64,000 bases of DNA from Plazaster borealis (lineage: Eukaryota > Echinodermata > Asteroidea > Forcipulatida > Labidiasteridae): the NCBI GenBank assembly GCA_021014325.1, contig CM037472.1, positions 25,715,063 to 25,779,062 of the forward strand. Reading direction: 5' to 3'. The position numbers and the translations under genes were made by a program. The stretch's first letter is position 1. Each line of letters begins with the position of its first letter. A model generated the notes under the pieces. The model was not told the origin of the DNA and did not search any database. It worked only from the letters and a program-made list of their open reading frames with translations. Shown in pieces: positions 23,901 through 38,900 of the stretch.

Positions 23901-26900
23901 GTGGCTCCGGTGCAGGTGTTAGTTCTTGGGAATGGTTTTTGTGATTCAGACGGTCGGGTTTGAGCGTTGCCATGCCCTTCATTCTTTGATGAACTACCAT
24001 GGAGTGGTTTAGGCCGATTACAATTCTGCACCTGCAGATTGAATTCATTTGAAATCCGCAGTAGCTCCTGTTTTTTCCTCTCCTCCATTCTACGCAGGAA
24101 TTCTCTTTTCTTCTCCTCTTGTCTCTTCAATCTTTCAGCTTTTTCTTTCTCAGCCAGTGTCAGACAATCGTTACCGATCCAGAGGGGCACGCTGTTTGAT
24201 TTGACGAGACTTTGCTGCTGTGTGGATTGTTTGCCATTTGTGAAATTGCTCGGGCAAGAGTTGACTGTTTTTCGTTCTCCGTCTATGAATTGCCTGATGA
24301 CAGAGCCTTGGCTTGTGCTAAAATTGCCCTGATTATATGGTTGATTCTTTGTGGGAGAGTCTCCAGCCTGATTTTGGGAGTCCCTTCTTGTGTCTTTCTT
24401 CATCTTATTTTGTACATGATGGAGATAATCTTTAGACATTTGGATGCTGTGTACAGATGCTTGTTTGTCACTTTTACCACATGTATTCTGTGTGGACGAA
24501 CCTAACATTCTATCTGGGCCTGTCATTGGACAAGCTGGTACTTTCCCCAAGTTCTTCCTAATACCTGTGGCTGGTTTCCTCTGATCATGGCATCTTAATT
24601 CTTCGTCAGTCTCGTCAGTGCTGGTTGATGATGAGGATGTCTTGAGAATCTTCCTCCGTCCCTCCTTTAAGATCTGCGCCGCCTTGCTCAATCCCTTGTG
24701 CTGCCCTCTCCGCCTGGATATGATGATGTTTTCTGGATTGATGGTGTTCTCAAACAGACTCTCCTGTTCGCCGTCCTCATCCCCCCTCCGAGCCTTCCTT
24801 ACTCTCTCCTCGAAATCCTCCTCTTCATCTTCATTGACGACAAAGCTGTTTTCATAGTAGCACTCATCTTGAACCGGCACTTGAGAGAAGATTTCCAGGT
24901 CATCGTAGGCAGTGTTACGTTGGACCATTTTGAATCTGTTCTGAGCTGGATGTAATTGTCCTGTGTGTGGACTGCGGACTGATTGCATATACACAGCATG
25001 CATATCTGTGAGATCAATAACATTATAACACCATGTTGAAATACCTTCCTTACAATATACTGGTTAACAATTTTATATAACACAGCTAGAAATGAAAAAA
25101 ATTATAATAATTTAACCAATCTAAAAAGAGACAAAACAATTGAAAATGGAAACAAAATGACCACTTGTCTTTTTTAAACAGGGGCTCCAAGATCAAATTG
25201 AGTTTTAAGATGCACTTATTTTCCAATAGAGTTCTTATGAAAATGGGTACAAAATTACAAGTCTCTAACCTCAATTTAAAATCATGCAAAATGTCACTGT
25301 GTTTGATACTCTTCAAGTGGAATTTTGTCAAAAAAACAAAAACTAATGATGACATCAAATTTCAAATATATGGTCTGTACACATTTATACAGAAAATTTC
25401 AAGTTCATTCCTGAATTTTGATGATATTCAATCAAAACGGGATTGAATTTGCCCTTTTGACTTCCACAAAAATTCTTCTTTGGAGTGTATAGACCCATTT
25501 GTTTTTGATGTCCGATGACCTCATGTTTCAAATTTCGTTCTGGAAGAGTATTAAATAAAATGAAATTTTACGTTGTTTTAACTTGAGGTTAGAGATTTGC
25601 AATTTGTTCTCCACTTTCATGAGGACTCTACCTATTTAGAAAATGAGTGCATGACAAAGCTCAATTTGACATTGGTGCCCCTCTTTAAAGGGTCTGTATA
25701 CGTTTGGTAATGACTCTGGTACAGCAGCTTTGGATAGTATAATGCATACAGAGAAACTTTTCACTTTGAAGTACTGCAATTATGGAACAATATATCACTT
25801 TTTATCCTGCCCAAAATTTGAATCTGAGAAGCATTACTGCAGTAACGTTTTTCAGTTTGTGTATTCCAATTGCAGATTATTCTTCCTGCGTGGACATAAC
25901 TGCTCACGGGTTAGTTTTATGGTGTATATCTACAACTATATAGGATTGAAACAAACAGTGGCTTCCAATTACCAAACGTATTACAATCCTTTTAAGCAAT
26001 TTTGTTGTATAACTCCTATGGCACTACAAGATCTCAACAATTTGTTGCAACGCACCGCTGTGTTCCAAGGCAGACTGTGAGGCTTGCGAGGCCTGGGTCG
26101 CATTATTGATGAATCCTTCCAATGAGTTGTCCAGGTCACTCCCCTCTTCATCGGATGAACATTCCTCATCAGCAGAAACCTCCACCTCCTCTGCCAAGAA
26201 GTCTCTTGCCTCACCTGCGAGAGGTCTTGGCTTCTTGATCTGCAGACAGAGCAATATTAAACAAGCTGCTTATTTCATGTGGACTTGAATGAATAGAAGA
26301 TAAAGGGAAATTGGAGCAAACATTCTGCCAAATTTGAAAATATTTGAAATTGAAAGGGAAAATTGGAGGAAACACTTGAATCTTTGAATCTTTAGCCAAG
26401 AATTTGTTTGTGTAAATTTTGCAGTTCAGTTAAATCTGAACGCTAGACCATTACAAGAATAACTCTGTTCTATTTCTTATATAGACATCATGTACTCTTT
26501 GGAAGTTTTGAGCATGGTTGAAAATATAACTTGATGTATGAAGGTAAAAGGGAAATAGACTGGCTACTATTTGCTTGTACAGATAACCTGTACTTTAAAT
26601 ATACTTGAATACAGGGAACCCAACGCCAAGAGATAACAATGTCATCCATTTGCACAACGACACTAAAAGAACATTGAAAACAGTCTAGAGAGCACGGAGC
26701 TCATTATTTAGCTTAAGATTTTTCGTGAGGAACCAATTTGTTCATTTACACTGAAATAATAAAATATTTATGTTGCTTTATTGCTGCTTATTTTTATTTT
26801 TGCTTTACTCCACGATTATTTTAATATAATAATCAAAGTCTTATAAAGCGCCGGTATCCGCCAATGCAGGCGCTCAATTATGTCATTATCTTTCATGGAA

Positions 26901-29900
26901 GTATGGAAATAAATGTGTATCTGAATTGAATTGAATAAAAATAGAGAGGAACTCCAGCTTAACCAAGAACTCTGAGTCAAAGAGATTCTGGAAGATAAAC
27001 AATATTTCAGACTTTGAAGTTTAATTTAATACAAACCTTTTTCTGTTTCGTGTTGTCTTGCAGAGCGCCCATTTGAAGGTTCTGCCTCCTGTCAGTACAG
27101 GATTTCTTCTTTACCTCCGAAACAGATTTTATCCTGGAGTCATGGCCTGTTATTCAAATGAGAAACTCATCTATTTGTAACTCACGATGTAATACACTTG
27201 GTGGCAATTATTATTATATTTCTGGTAATGAAACCAAGGATGCCTCATAAGTGAACTTAATCACTGTAGCTCGCAAGCCAGAGGAAATCTGTAAACAAGG
27301 GTGCTTGCTATGTGAACCACAAACATCGGGGTTAACCCCTACTCTTCCACAATAAGTGTTCTGGGTTCTTTTACGTGCACTACCAATCCTAGTACATGGG
27401 ACCTACGGCTGTCCCATCCGAAGGACAAAGCAATTATGGTAAAGTATCTTGCACAAGTGCCATGACCGGGACTCGAACCCACACTCTGCTGATCAGAAAC
27501 ACCAGGGCTCGAGTCCGGTGCTCTTAACTGATTGGCCACGACACGCAATGATATAACAAATAATTGAACATGTCCTTATAAAATGAAACCCGCTTTGGCA
27601 AAAACCCAAAACTTCTTGGCATTTACCACAATGTGTAACAGCTTTAAAAGGTCAACAATAAAATTTACCCCAGGGATAAATCTGAAACTCGTGTCACCAT
27701 ACAGGGCATTTTCTCTAGATTCTGATGAAAACAGAAACATTCTGAAACCTTGTTAGGCACCTGCTAGGGATGTTAATTTTCACGCTAAATACCAATATCT
27801 CACTTTTGAAAATTGGGTCAAAGTTTAGGGTTTTGCCAGAGTTCGTCACAAATACTATCCATGTAAAAGAAAAATGTTCCCCAGACTCTTAGTCTAGTTC
27901 CCTTTTCCGAATTGAACTAAACATTCTAGTGCGATTCATCTAAAATTCATCTAGAAAAAGTCGCATCCCCTAAGGTAGTTCTATTATCATGCCACTTCCT
28001 AAGTTTTATCATAAACTGGGCAGGATCCCTGACTGGCTGGCACCCCCAAACAAAGACATTGACAACATAGGAAGACCGCAAACATAGGGCAAGATAGCTC
28101 AGTTGGTAGAGCACCGGCATGTAAAACCCGGTGGTTGCAGGTTCAAATCCTGCTGCAGTCAATTTTTCCTTGTTCACCCCACATTGATTTATATTCACCC
28201 AGTCAGTTTCTCATGCAGGTTATTATTTCAGAGCTGATTGCATCTTGCAATCAGGGAGATTGAGTACAACAATCAGGGAGATGTTTAGAATTACATTTAA
28301 CATAATAGGGAAAAGGTTTCCATAATCAGGAAGATTTTCAAATTTGTTCATCAGAACATGGAAAGATAAGTTTATTTTCAGGGAACTTTCAGCAGAATCA
28401 GGAAGAATTGTCAGCTCTGTTATTTGATAAGCGAATGGGAGTTACTCTTCTTACCTATGAAGTCCTCATCATCTTCATCTATGCCAGTCATCATTTTATT
28501 GAACTGTCTGCGTTTCTTGGGTCGTCTGATTAAGGGAGATTCTAAGTCATCATCACTGCTACTCATCACCACAGTCTGTGATTAAACAAACAAGTCATGG
28601 TAAGTTTAGAGAAATGAATATTCAATTCAATTCAATTTACTTTATTATCCACAAAAACGGGAAATTCATTCGGCCTTTACATCAATAATTTAAATTTACA
28701 AAAATTACAATACGTAAATATTTACCATTTCAGTACAAAAATACATCAAAAAAATCACAATACTTCTCTATATAAGAGGAATGACACACAAAGTAATAGA
28801 CAAACATAAAAGCTAATAAACATCATCAGACTTGAATCCACTTGTACTTTGTATTCACTTAGTACTGCAAATTATGTAAATGCTAATAACCTGCAAATGG
28901 AAATAACAATATACATAGAACACTACACACAACAATCGGTAAGCATGGGAGATCTTATTTGCATATTGATCAAAAGTTTGCCTGCTCTGGTAGAAAAAAT
29001 GGCATCATGATCTTTGTCATTTTGTCAAACTGGTAGAAGCCCGTTTTTAAGCTATTAAAGATGACTCAATTCAAACTGTATGAAGTATTCCAGTCACAAT
29101 GTAGAATATCATCTCTGCAACCGATAATCTGTTGAATTATACTTCCAAGTTTGTTGGATTTTGAGCCCAAAATCTTGCAAAAATTGTGTGTTTTAGCGAG
29201 GAAGTTCTTGTGTGGTTCAATCACTACAAAAGTGCAGTTGGTAATAATTGTAGGTGTCATACTGTTCCGACACTCCAAAATTAAATATAGGAGTCCTTTA
29301 TTGAAAAAAAATAGGATGCTAAGATGCTTCGTACCTACGCTTCGTGTGTACTAATAGAATTTAAAATCGAGTATCTGATGTATTGATTGCATTATAAATC
29401 TCCAGTCTCCTGACGATGACTAGAGCAAGCTAGTCGAAACGTTGAGACCTATTTAGATTCACTCCGTGGCAGTGTAGTTATTGACGAGAAGTCCCCCCAA
29501 TCCACATAGCGAAAGTAGTAGACCCGCCTGATTTCCTACCTCCCGCCCAGGTAGTAGTTAATAAGAAGGACAGTTCTTTTCAGAACTGAGAAGTCTCCCA
29601 AATTCCGAATATTCTACTCTGCGGCAGTAGAATAATAAGCAAGACAAGTTCTCAAAGAACAAAATCTACCTAGCAAGTAGATATACACATGGTGTTACCA
29701 CAAACCAAATACATATTGTTATAAATCTCAGAAAACAGTAGGCGTTTCGGCTACAAGGCCGAAACCCCTAAATAGTAACCCACACTCCGATGATTCAGCC
29801 ATCAGGACTTGAGTCCAATGCACTAGCCTGCTTGACCATGATACTTCATGGAGCTAGTGGTGTTCTTTGTGTATAGTCATTACCCAAATTGCTTTGTTGC

Positions 29901-32900
29901 TTTGTACATGTAGTTGTATGAGGTCTATAGTGAAAAAGTGCGTGGTCCAAAGGAAGTGATGGGATGTGGTCAAATAGAACAAAAAATACAGATTTTTTGC
30001 CTCTAGCCTCTTACCTGAACGTTCCTGTTCTTCTTCTGGGAACTGTCGCTGGGTTTAATTGGCGTCTTAAATGCAGGTTGTTCAGGAGATTTCAGTACTA
30101 CAGCTCTACGGCGTTTCTTGTGTTGGACAACTTGACTGAGACCATTGTCTTCATCGGGAGAATCATCCAACAGCTTGCTAGGAGCTACTGATTACAAAAA
30201 TTGTCATGAAGTAAATTTACAAGACTATAACGGGTTGATGTTATTAAGAGTGAATAATGGAGGACAGTGGCACTGTGACTGCTGATAAACTCAATACACT
30301 GATGATGAATCGGGACACGACCGTCATTGTGCCCGACGCAAGCGCAAGTTTTCGTGGATTCATGATGATAATGATAGTGACAAGTGGGGAACAAACAAAA
30401 AGGAGTTAAGCTTGAATAGATGGTTTGCACATGACGTCATTGACCGCCATCTTTGATGACAAATAATGGAAAAAGTGCACGGGTGTACGCACTGCGCACG
30501 ACTCTCAGCCAATGATAGTCTTTCATGTGTGCACGTTTCATCAACGATGGCGACCAATGCATGGGGTCTATACTCAATGAGTGAAGATTCTAAAAATGAC
30601 TGTTGAAATACTCCTTTATAAATCAACAAACTTTAGATATTCTGTCCGAGCAAATAAAAATACATTTTTAATTTTCAAAATTTGCGAAGAATTAAGTTGA
30701 TAAGATGGGTGAACCAACGGTAAAAAAAATGGATGCTCCAAATAATTTTTTTTTTTAAACAGCAACCTGAATACTTTAGTTTTGTTTTTTTCCTCTTTTA
30801 ATTATTACTATTTGTGTATATTACTTACACTTTTTAAAATCAATCTACAAAACATACATACCTAAGATTTGTCTGACAGTTGGTGAAGGAGCCAGCCCTA
30901 TTCTTTTATCATCGTCACCATCCACAACAAATTCCTCCATCTTTAAGGATTGACCCCCTGTCATCAGTTCTACATCCTTGGCATCCAACGCTACGACGAC
31001 TATATCTGTTGCAACGGGACCTGTTGGAGACTCGGAGATACCGCCGACCGTTGCAGACTTCCTGCGCTTGACACCAGTGGGGTTCCCATCTGACGATGTG
31101 GAAATCGGTGAGCTTTTCCTCTTCCCTATGATCGGACGGTCTTTCGTTCTGGACATGTTTTTCAACGTCAGGCTGTTTTCCTTCCTCAAATGGCAATTTT
31201 TTCTAAAGTCAAGAGTTTTATGAAGTTGTACTTGCTCGCCTAAGCTCTGTGGAATATCTGTGCTAACAGAAGGTGAAGACTTTTCACCAGTGGATAGCTT
31301 TGGGGAGAATTCAGTTTGTGGCGCCGACAAGATCTTGCAACCTCTGTCAGGGACAATATTGCACTTTTCTTGCCTGTACTGGGCAATGGGTGATACTAAT
31401 TCATTACAAGATATTGAACCAAGGCTTGGTTTAGTCTTCTGTGCAGGAGTTGACGATGCCCTCATCCAGCAACTGGACATTCTCCTGGATTGAGAAGAGC
31501 ATGGCTGTTCCTTCCGTGCAGCCACTTGGCTCAGGTTAATATAATCCCGCTGCTGTTGCATGTCTGGAGATGGTGGAACAACACCATGTTCCTCTGTTTC
31601 ATCTTCTTCCAAGCTATCAAGATCAAATCCGAGGTCAAACATGGGCTCGGACGAACCCAGCACCTGCAATCTCATTCTCTCGATCTCAGCGGTATCCTCC
31701 TCATCCAAAAGCTGTGCTTTACTCATTTCTTGGGGCTCCAATAAATTCAATTCTCTCCTTGAGCCAAGTTGATGCACACCTGTTGAGGCTGGCCTATCTC
31801 TAATAAGCTGCCCTGCATGTCTCGGCTTCGTAACAGAATCTCGTCTGGATTTAGGTGTTTCAGAAAACACTGCCCCGGTCCTTTTGTTTCGACCTAGCAA
31901 AGACAGTCTGCTTGATATCCCCTGCTGGGTACGGGAACCAGTGTCTCCACTCTGTGCACGATGAGGTGAAGGTACCGAGGGGACTGGTAATGTCTTCTGG
32001 GCACGTCTTGAATCTGTCTCCAAAAGAATAGACTCTACTTGAGGTGTCTCAATATCAAACGCTACAGGAGTGTTCATTATACTCTCCGTCTGATTATTTA
32101 AGTCCATAGAAACCTTGTTCTCCACTTCGTTCCCTTGCTCTGATGTTTTCTTGTTATCGTTTGATGTGTTTCCCTTTTTATCGGATTGAGGCTGTTCGAC
32201 TGTTTCCGCTTCATCGTCAGAACTGATTGTGAAGTCCATGTTCAAATCAAAATTTGGTTTGATTCCCGCTAGATTCTCTGTGTCTTCTCTCTTAGCAGTA
32301 CTACAATTAGTGTGTTTCTGGTTATCAGATGTACCAGTTGAAGAGAGTTTATTCTTGCTATCATCACAGTGAGGTGGAACTGAATTTGATGCTTCATCCT
32401 TCATCCGTTCGGCAGATGCCTCTGAATTTGAAACTCTGACATTCACCATATCCTCTACAGAGGCCGACATTTCAGGCTGATCTTCCTGTTTGTTACGACT
32501 GAGGAAGAAGTTGGATTCATTTTTGAAATGCTGAGTGAGGTTGACACAAATATCAATGTCATCAAGAAGGTCCAGAGAGGATAGGGGTGGTGGTGGTGGA
32601 GGGATGCAGAACTTCCCACCAGCCCTAGGCCTGATTCCAGAGCTCTCGTTATGATCATTTCCAAGAGTCGAATCTAAAGAATCTGGAAAGCTGGGAAATA
32701 AAATTGACAGATCACCATCTGTTTTGTTGAATTGACTACTTGAGGATGCTACTGGAAGCGACTGTGAGACCTGCCCAAATTTTGGCGACACAGGAGGAGT
32801 GTCGCTATCAATATCCATCGGTTCAGGTGATTCATACTCATGGACTGGTGATTTGGATTTCTGATAACCCTTTATTTCATCCTCTGAAGCATGAACTGTT

Positions 32901-35900
32901 TTACCAACTATCTCAAGATGTGCCATTGTATCTCCTGAAGTCACAGCTTGTCTGTCTCCAGGAGACTTTTTTTGCTTGTTGTCTGCTGCAAAGACGTCAT
33001 CGTCCGAGCCTTCCAGCCTTGGCCTGAGATGTTTAAGCTTTTGTTTGTGTTTCCTGGGCTTATTTGTTTTGGATGTGATCTGGTTGGCCGGGTCTGACAT
33101 CGTCCCATGTTTCTCTTTTAGGGGTCCCAGAGGAATCTTAGGGACCGCATTGGCCTCTCGCTTCGTGAAGACATCTGGAAGGTTGTCATTATCACTATTG
33201 GATGGATCAGACATGAGCTCAAGAGGCTTTTGTTTCTTTGTTGCTGTCTGTTGACCAGTCTTCTTTCTCACAGTTGCTTCATCTTCAGGTCCAACATTGT
33301 CACTTCTGGTGTTTTCAGGATCAGTGTCTTCACCGACTCTCAGGCAAAATTGCTCAATTCCTTGTCTTTTAGGTTTGATGATGTCTTCCTCGTCAAGGTA
33401 GGTTTGCATCTCCATTCCATAGATGTCTTCACCTTCTGTGAGATTCTGAAGGTCAATGAACTCCATGAGTTCGACGAAATGGTTGCAACGTTGGGAATGT
33501 TGTACAAATCTGATTAGCTGCTTGTTCATTTGCCATGGCGACCACTCTGTCAGGGACAGTTCAGAACGACTGCTTTTTCTTTTTGAAGGCTGCTGAAAAA
33601 TTAAAATTAAACAGAAAATAGAAAACAAATGGAGTGGCACAATAGTTTACTACAAGGACATAACAATGCTAATTTCTGGACCAATATATATGGTTAAAAT
33701 TAACATAAATTAAGGCTTGCTCACATTGGTGCAGAGTTCTGGATGCTGGCAATCATCGTTTAAATCAATCATGTCCAAACAGCTCATTAAGGGGTCTTGT
33801 CAAAATTAATCCTGGACAGACCGTTGGACAAGGTTCATCCGATGTCAAATTTTTGTTGGAAGGACCATCGGATGGGAGTTCCAATGAGACGATGTTTCAC
33901 ACGCTGAACAGTATCCTCCCGTCCGATGCACAGTACCCAAGGCACCCCACCGAGCGCTCTGCGGTTTCACTGGCTGATTAAACACTAATATAAACAAACT
34001 TGTGGTTTGCAGTTTGGAGTGAGTCTGGTCTGACCGTTTGGAGGTCACTGCAAAGTTTTTAACCCATTGTTTTTTGCAACAGACAAAATTACTAGCCCAG
34101 TTCATGTAAACCGTTGCTTGTGTTCCCTTCCTCCATTCTTAAATTTTATAGGTTACCAGTTAATAATTAAACTAATGGAATGTAAGCATCACACCCTTTT
34201 AAAAAGTTACAACTTACACGATATGCACAGAGAGCTCAATCATCTATGATACGACCACTTTGTCTTTAGTAAATACTCAGGGTCACTGAAACCATGAAAC
34301 CGAAAACCTGGCCTTGGGAGACCCCCTGCTTGTTTTCCAGTAGATAGCGATCTAAAGACTCTGCGGTTTGTAAACAAACGATCTCTGGTGAAGGCCAGTC
34401 ACTGTGAACTCATCCCATGGCCCATCCGACGAAGAAATCACTACAAGGGAATTCAACATGGGACGAGAAACCTGGTCCTGGACCGGCGCCGTCCAATGGC
34501 TATCCGGGATTAATTTTGACAAGGTCCCAAACCCTTCTACAACAGAGCTGCCAACATTTGCATCTTGCAATCAGGGAGATTGTATACAACAATCAGGGAG
34601 ATATTTATAATTACATTTAACATAATAGGGAAAAAGTTTCAATAATCAGGGAAACTTAAGAACATGGAAAGATTGTTTTATTTTCAGGGAACTTTCTGCA
34701 GAATCAGGGAGAGTTGGCAGATTGATGCGACTCTCTCATGCCGAGTGAATTCCCATTCTATTGCATTATGTGAAGTATAAGCCAAAATCAATAGATGAAA
34801 TCAGGGTCCAATTTCATGGCACTGCTTACCACAGATATCTGCGCTTACGGCGCCCTATAAAGCATGTGATTCTATGGGCCCTAACTGCAGAATTCCCCGG
34901 TAAGCAGAGCCATGAAATTAGGCCTAGGTCAGCAGAGATGGAACGTACCTTTCCTTTTTCCTTGGTCGCTAATGTTAAAAAGTGGCCGTTATCAGCCATG
35001 GCTGGAAGGCTTGCATTCTCAGCTGCATCCAGTTTGAAGTTGGCACTCCAGTAGGCTAGCTCCTCTGCACTCAAAAACTCCCCTCTTTTCTTGTCACTTT
35101 TAGCTGAACATTTATTAAAACAAAAACTGAGTACAGTAGACAGATACATATATTTGTGAGTGATGTAAATGCAGACCTCATTGTACCATTATTGTTTGAC
35201 CATTTCGACCAAGTCTCATATAACTAATACACAACCACAAACTGCAGACTTCATAGCTGATCAGAAAATTTATTAGTGGCTCATATTTGGCGATATATTG
35301 ACGTAGTATTGCAATTTATATTACTGTATTATAGCCTTACTTTTGCATTATATCGCATGTATTTTTTGCGTTATATCGCAGTATTTTATTTCATTTTATC
35401 AACATATTGTATTGCGATTAATTTGAGGAAGGAAAACAGCCTGATCTCAAAAAACTTGTCAAGAACAAAAGAGCGGCCGATCATAGGGAAGAGGGAAAGC
35501 TCAGCCATTTGTTTTAACACCAGCAGTGCCCTGTTTGAAATGCGTGTAATGCCATGCATTTCAAGCTGTAAATTACTTCTTCTTTTTAAGAAAATAAAAA
35601 TAAAAATCCTGAAACTAAATAGTCAAGACATGCACAAGTTCACAGACGACTTCCCAAACTTGATTTTGTTCACAACTTAAACTTTCACAAAGATCATGTT
35701 AAGGTCATGCGGTGTGTTGTAACCAACACATATGTGTTAATAGAGCTGATTTAATACGCAGTCCGCAAATTGGGACGATTAAAGCGACCCTGGACACTGC
35801 TAAGGTTAACAGGGATGAGAGTCAGTGCTGACAAAAAAGTCTGGAGTAGGATCTAAATTAAACAAGATATGTTGAAATGATGGCGATTCCACCTTTTGGT

Positions 35901-38900
35901 AACCCACTAGGGTTCAGATTTCACAGAGGTTTTAGGAACAGTGTCCTCAGTACCAGAGAAGTAGATCGAAAGGCAATAATTCTTTGTATGTGGACACAAT
36001 AGCGGCTGATTTTCTTCACCAGGCTGACTCAAAAAGTCTGAAATTTCTCATCCCTGGGTTAAGTTCCAAGTTTTTGTTTAAACAGTAACTGCAAAGAGTT
36101 TCCACATTGTTGAATTTACCTTTCAACAGGAGTGTATCGATTCCAGCAGCACAGCTCTTCCTTGAGGCAGACGAGGATGACCTCTTGCTTTCTTTCTTAT
36201 TAACGAAGGCCTGAACAGAGATGAACATCTTATGGGGTTGAGGGTCGATACCCCTGGGCACCATGCGGGGGCTGTTGGGGTACAGTTGGAGTGACTTGGC
36301 ATTGCCCTGCAGCGCCTTGTGAATGCCTTTCTTGTTGTACTGGCTTCTGTCGTAAACCTGACAGGGTGGAAGAGAACAAGACGAATAATCAAGGGCTTAG
36401 GTGCCATTCAGAATAACCTATGTTCTCGGAATTGTGGGTGGGATGTTCAAAAGAAACAACTGAAAATTGAAATACAATTATTAGTTAAAATAAAAGAATT
36501 AAAAACATGTGTCAAGATGCGTCTTTATAACCCGCCTGCATTTTATACAACTATAAATTATAAAACCAATGGCATCAAATAGATTATACATGCCTACAAC
36601 TTGTTAAGGTGCTTTCAAATTTTCTGCTTCTGTTACACAAGCATACCTGTTTATTTGTGTTGTGTTGTCATTTAGCCTTCGAGAAAGACTCTGCTAGGGT
36701 CAGAAACATCAGGCCACTAACTATTTTGTGCATTTTATACCATTGGTCCTTTTGGTTGGTAGGCAGTTTGCAACAGCTAATTCTATTTTCTCAACTTTTC
36801 AGATTATAAGCTGATTTCCTTGTTTATTTCAGTTATATTTGTCAGACCAGTAGCAGCGTGTGATCTGGGGTCAAGGGTTCAAGGGGTCAAGGGGTCAAGA
36901 CTTACGGCCGCTTCTTTGCCCTCAGTGACCAGCATGACAATACGACCCTGCCTCTTTCTTCCAGTACGTCCCATCCTCTGGACCAGCCTGATGGGGCTCT
37001 TGTGAGCGTCGTAACACACGATCAAGTCAACGTCCCCAATGTCCAGACCCTCTTCACCAACGCAGGTAGAGACCAGCGTGTTGTAACCACCCGAACGGAA
37101 CTCCTTCACTACCTGAAGGTTATCAAAAGACAGCCGTCACCGTCAATGATAATGGATAGCCTGGTGATGTAATACTTACAAGTGGTTCAAAGCGACTTCC
37201 TGGACCTTAATGTCAAAGCTCTCTTTAACAAAATGTTGAAGGAAAACATTTCCCCCAAAACACTACCCACCCTCCGCAAACTACTAATAGATTATTAAAA
37301 GGAAAATAATGGCAGAAATAAAGGTATTGTGTTCATGATTAAGAATTTAATCAAATAACTTGTGTAATAACCTTGAATGTCACATTTGAGAGGGCAAGGC
37401 AATTTTGATTTTGCAAAGAGCACTTCCATTGTAAAATCTTAAAGACGTGGCCTCCATGTAATTCCAGGCCTGTTTCTCTTTCTTTCTTTTTTAACTCATC
37501 ATGGATGAACAAATAATAATAAACATGCAAAAAAATGATATGATCACCATGACGTTTTGAGAAAAACTAAATCTGTTTGAAACAAAAGGTTTGTTGCTCC
37601 AATGGGAACAAATACAACGACAGGTAGGTGATGGGATTGTGCTGTTGATGATTCCAGCATGGAATTCGGCGCACAGTCAGAGTATGTCGGCTATAGGGCC
37701 ATCACAGATTTGTCATAAAAATACAGGTGGAAAAACAAGCAATGGCAGCCATTTAAAAAACAAATTGAAAAATGCTTTTTATTCTTTTCAAAGGACAAAT
37801 CTGCGATGGCCATATAGCCAGAAATCTTTCTCACAATATACTCTGACCACAATTCTCCCAATATTTCCACTTTAAAGGCACTGAACACGTTTGGTAATTG
37901 TCAAAGACCAGTGTTCTCACTTGGTGTATCCCAACATATGCATAAAATAACAAGCCTGTGAAAATTTGGGCTCAATTGCTCATCGAAGTTGCAAGAAAGT
38001 GGTGAAAGAAAAAATACCCTTGTTGTTCAAATTTGTGTGCTTTCAGATAGGAATAAAAACTTCTTGCAAGAAGTCTTTTATTATTTTAGTGAGAAATTAC
38101 CTCTTTCTCAAAAACTACGTTACTTCAGAGGGAGTCGTTTCTCACAATGTTTTATACTATCAACAGCTCTCTGTTGCTTGTTACCAAGTCAGTTTTTATG
38201 CTAATATATATTTTGAGTAATTACCAAACGTGTACAGTGCCTTTAAAGCTGCAAGGCTTAACAATTTTAACAACAATTTTCGATTTCATAGAATGTCTAT
38301 GAAGAGGACCAGCACACACCCTGAGCTGTTCTTTCTGGGAGATACCCTTGGTATTCTTGCCGGACGACGCCTGCCCAACAAACCCCATGCAGCGCAGCAG
38401 CGGTTGATGCCTATTCAGCATCTCAGCTATCTCATTCACACTGTCTCGATACTGGGCAAAGATCATCACTCTTGTACTCTTAGCTGTCGATTGTTGTTGT
38501 TTACTTGTTGATGGGTTTTCACTGTCTACGAGGAAAAAAGACATCCAATGTTTCTAGGTTTTTTTTAAGTAGTGTCAGGTTTTGAGATTGATAGTCCATG
38601 TAGACCATATTAACCATGGCAACACATGTTTACAAAAGAGCCACAGGCCCTGGACTTCTTGCAGGCACAACTTGTACACAACTCAATGGAAGAAAGCATA
38701 ACATTATGTGGAAGTTGCACTGTACAATTTTTATCAACTTTTTAATATGTATAAAGGGGACACCAGTCAAACCTTTACACAGCTATTATTTTAACAATTC
38801 TCGATTTTAAATGGTGATTATGATAGAAAAATGTAAAATTGTTCATATGACCAGTGTAGTATCTTGTCTGCCAGGACATATATATTGTATACGATCTCAT

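Noticed and set aside
23967..24955. Several 80-120 codon frames on the plus strand
   Set aside because: They are antisense shadows of FANCM exon 19, which has protein similarity and correct splice sites on the minus strand.
28085..28164. Functional tRNA gene
   Set aside because: T-arm and D-arm look right, but the acceptor stem does not pair and the anticodon loop has ten bases. SINE heads of similar type are common in the window.
35276..35680. A 134-codon plus-strand gene in FANCM intron 12
   Set aside because: The only recognisable part is the inverted copy of FANCM exon 14; the rest is AT-rich intron without coding character.
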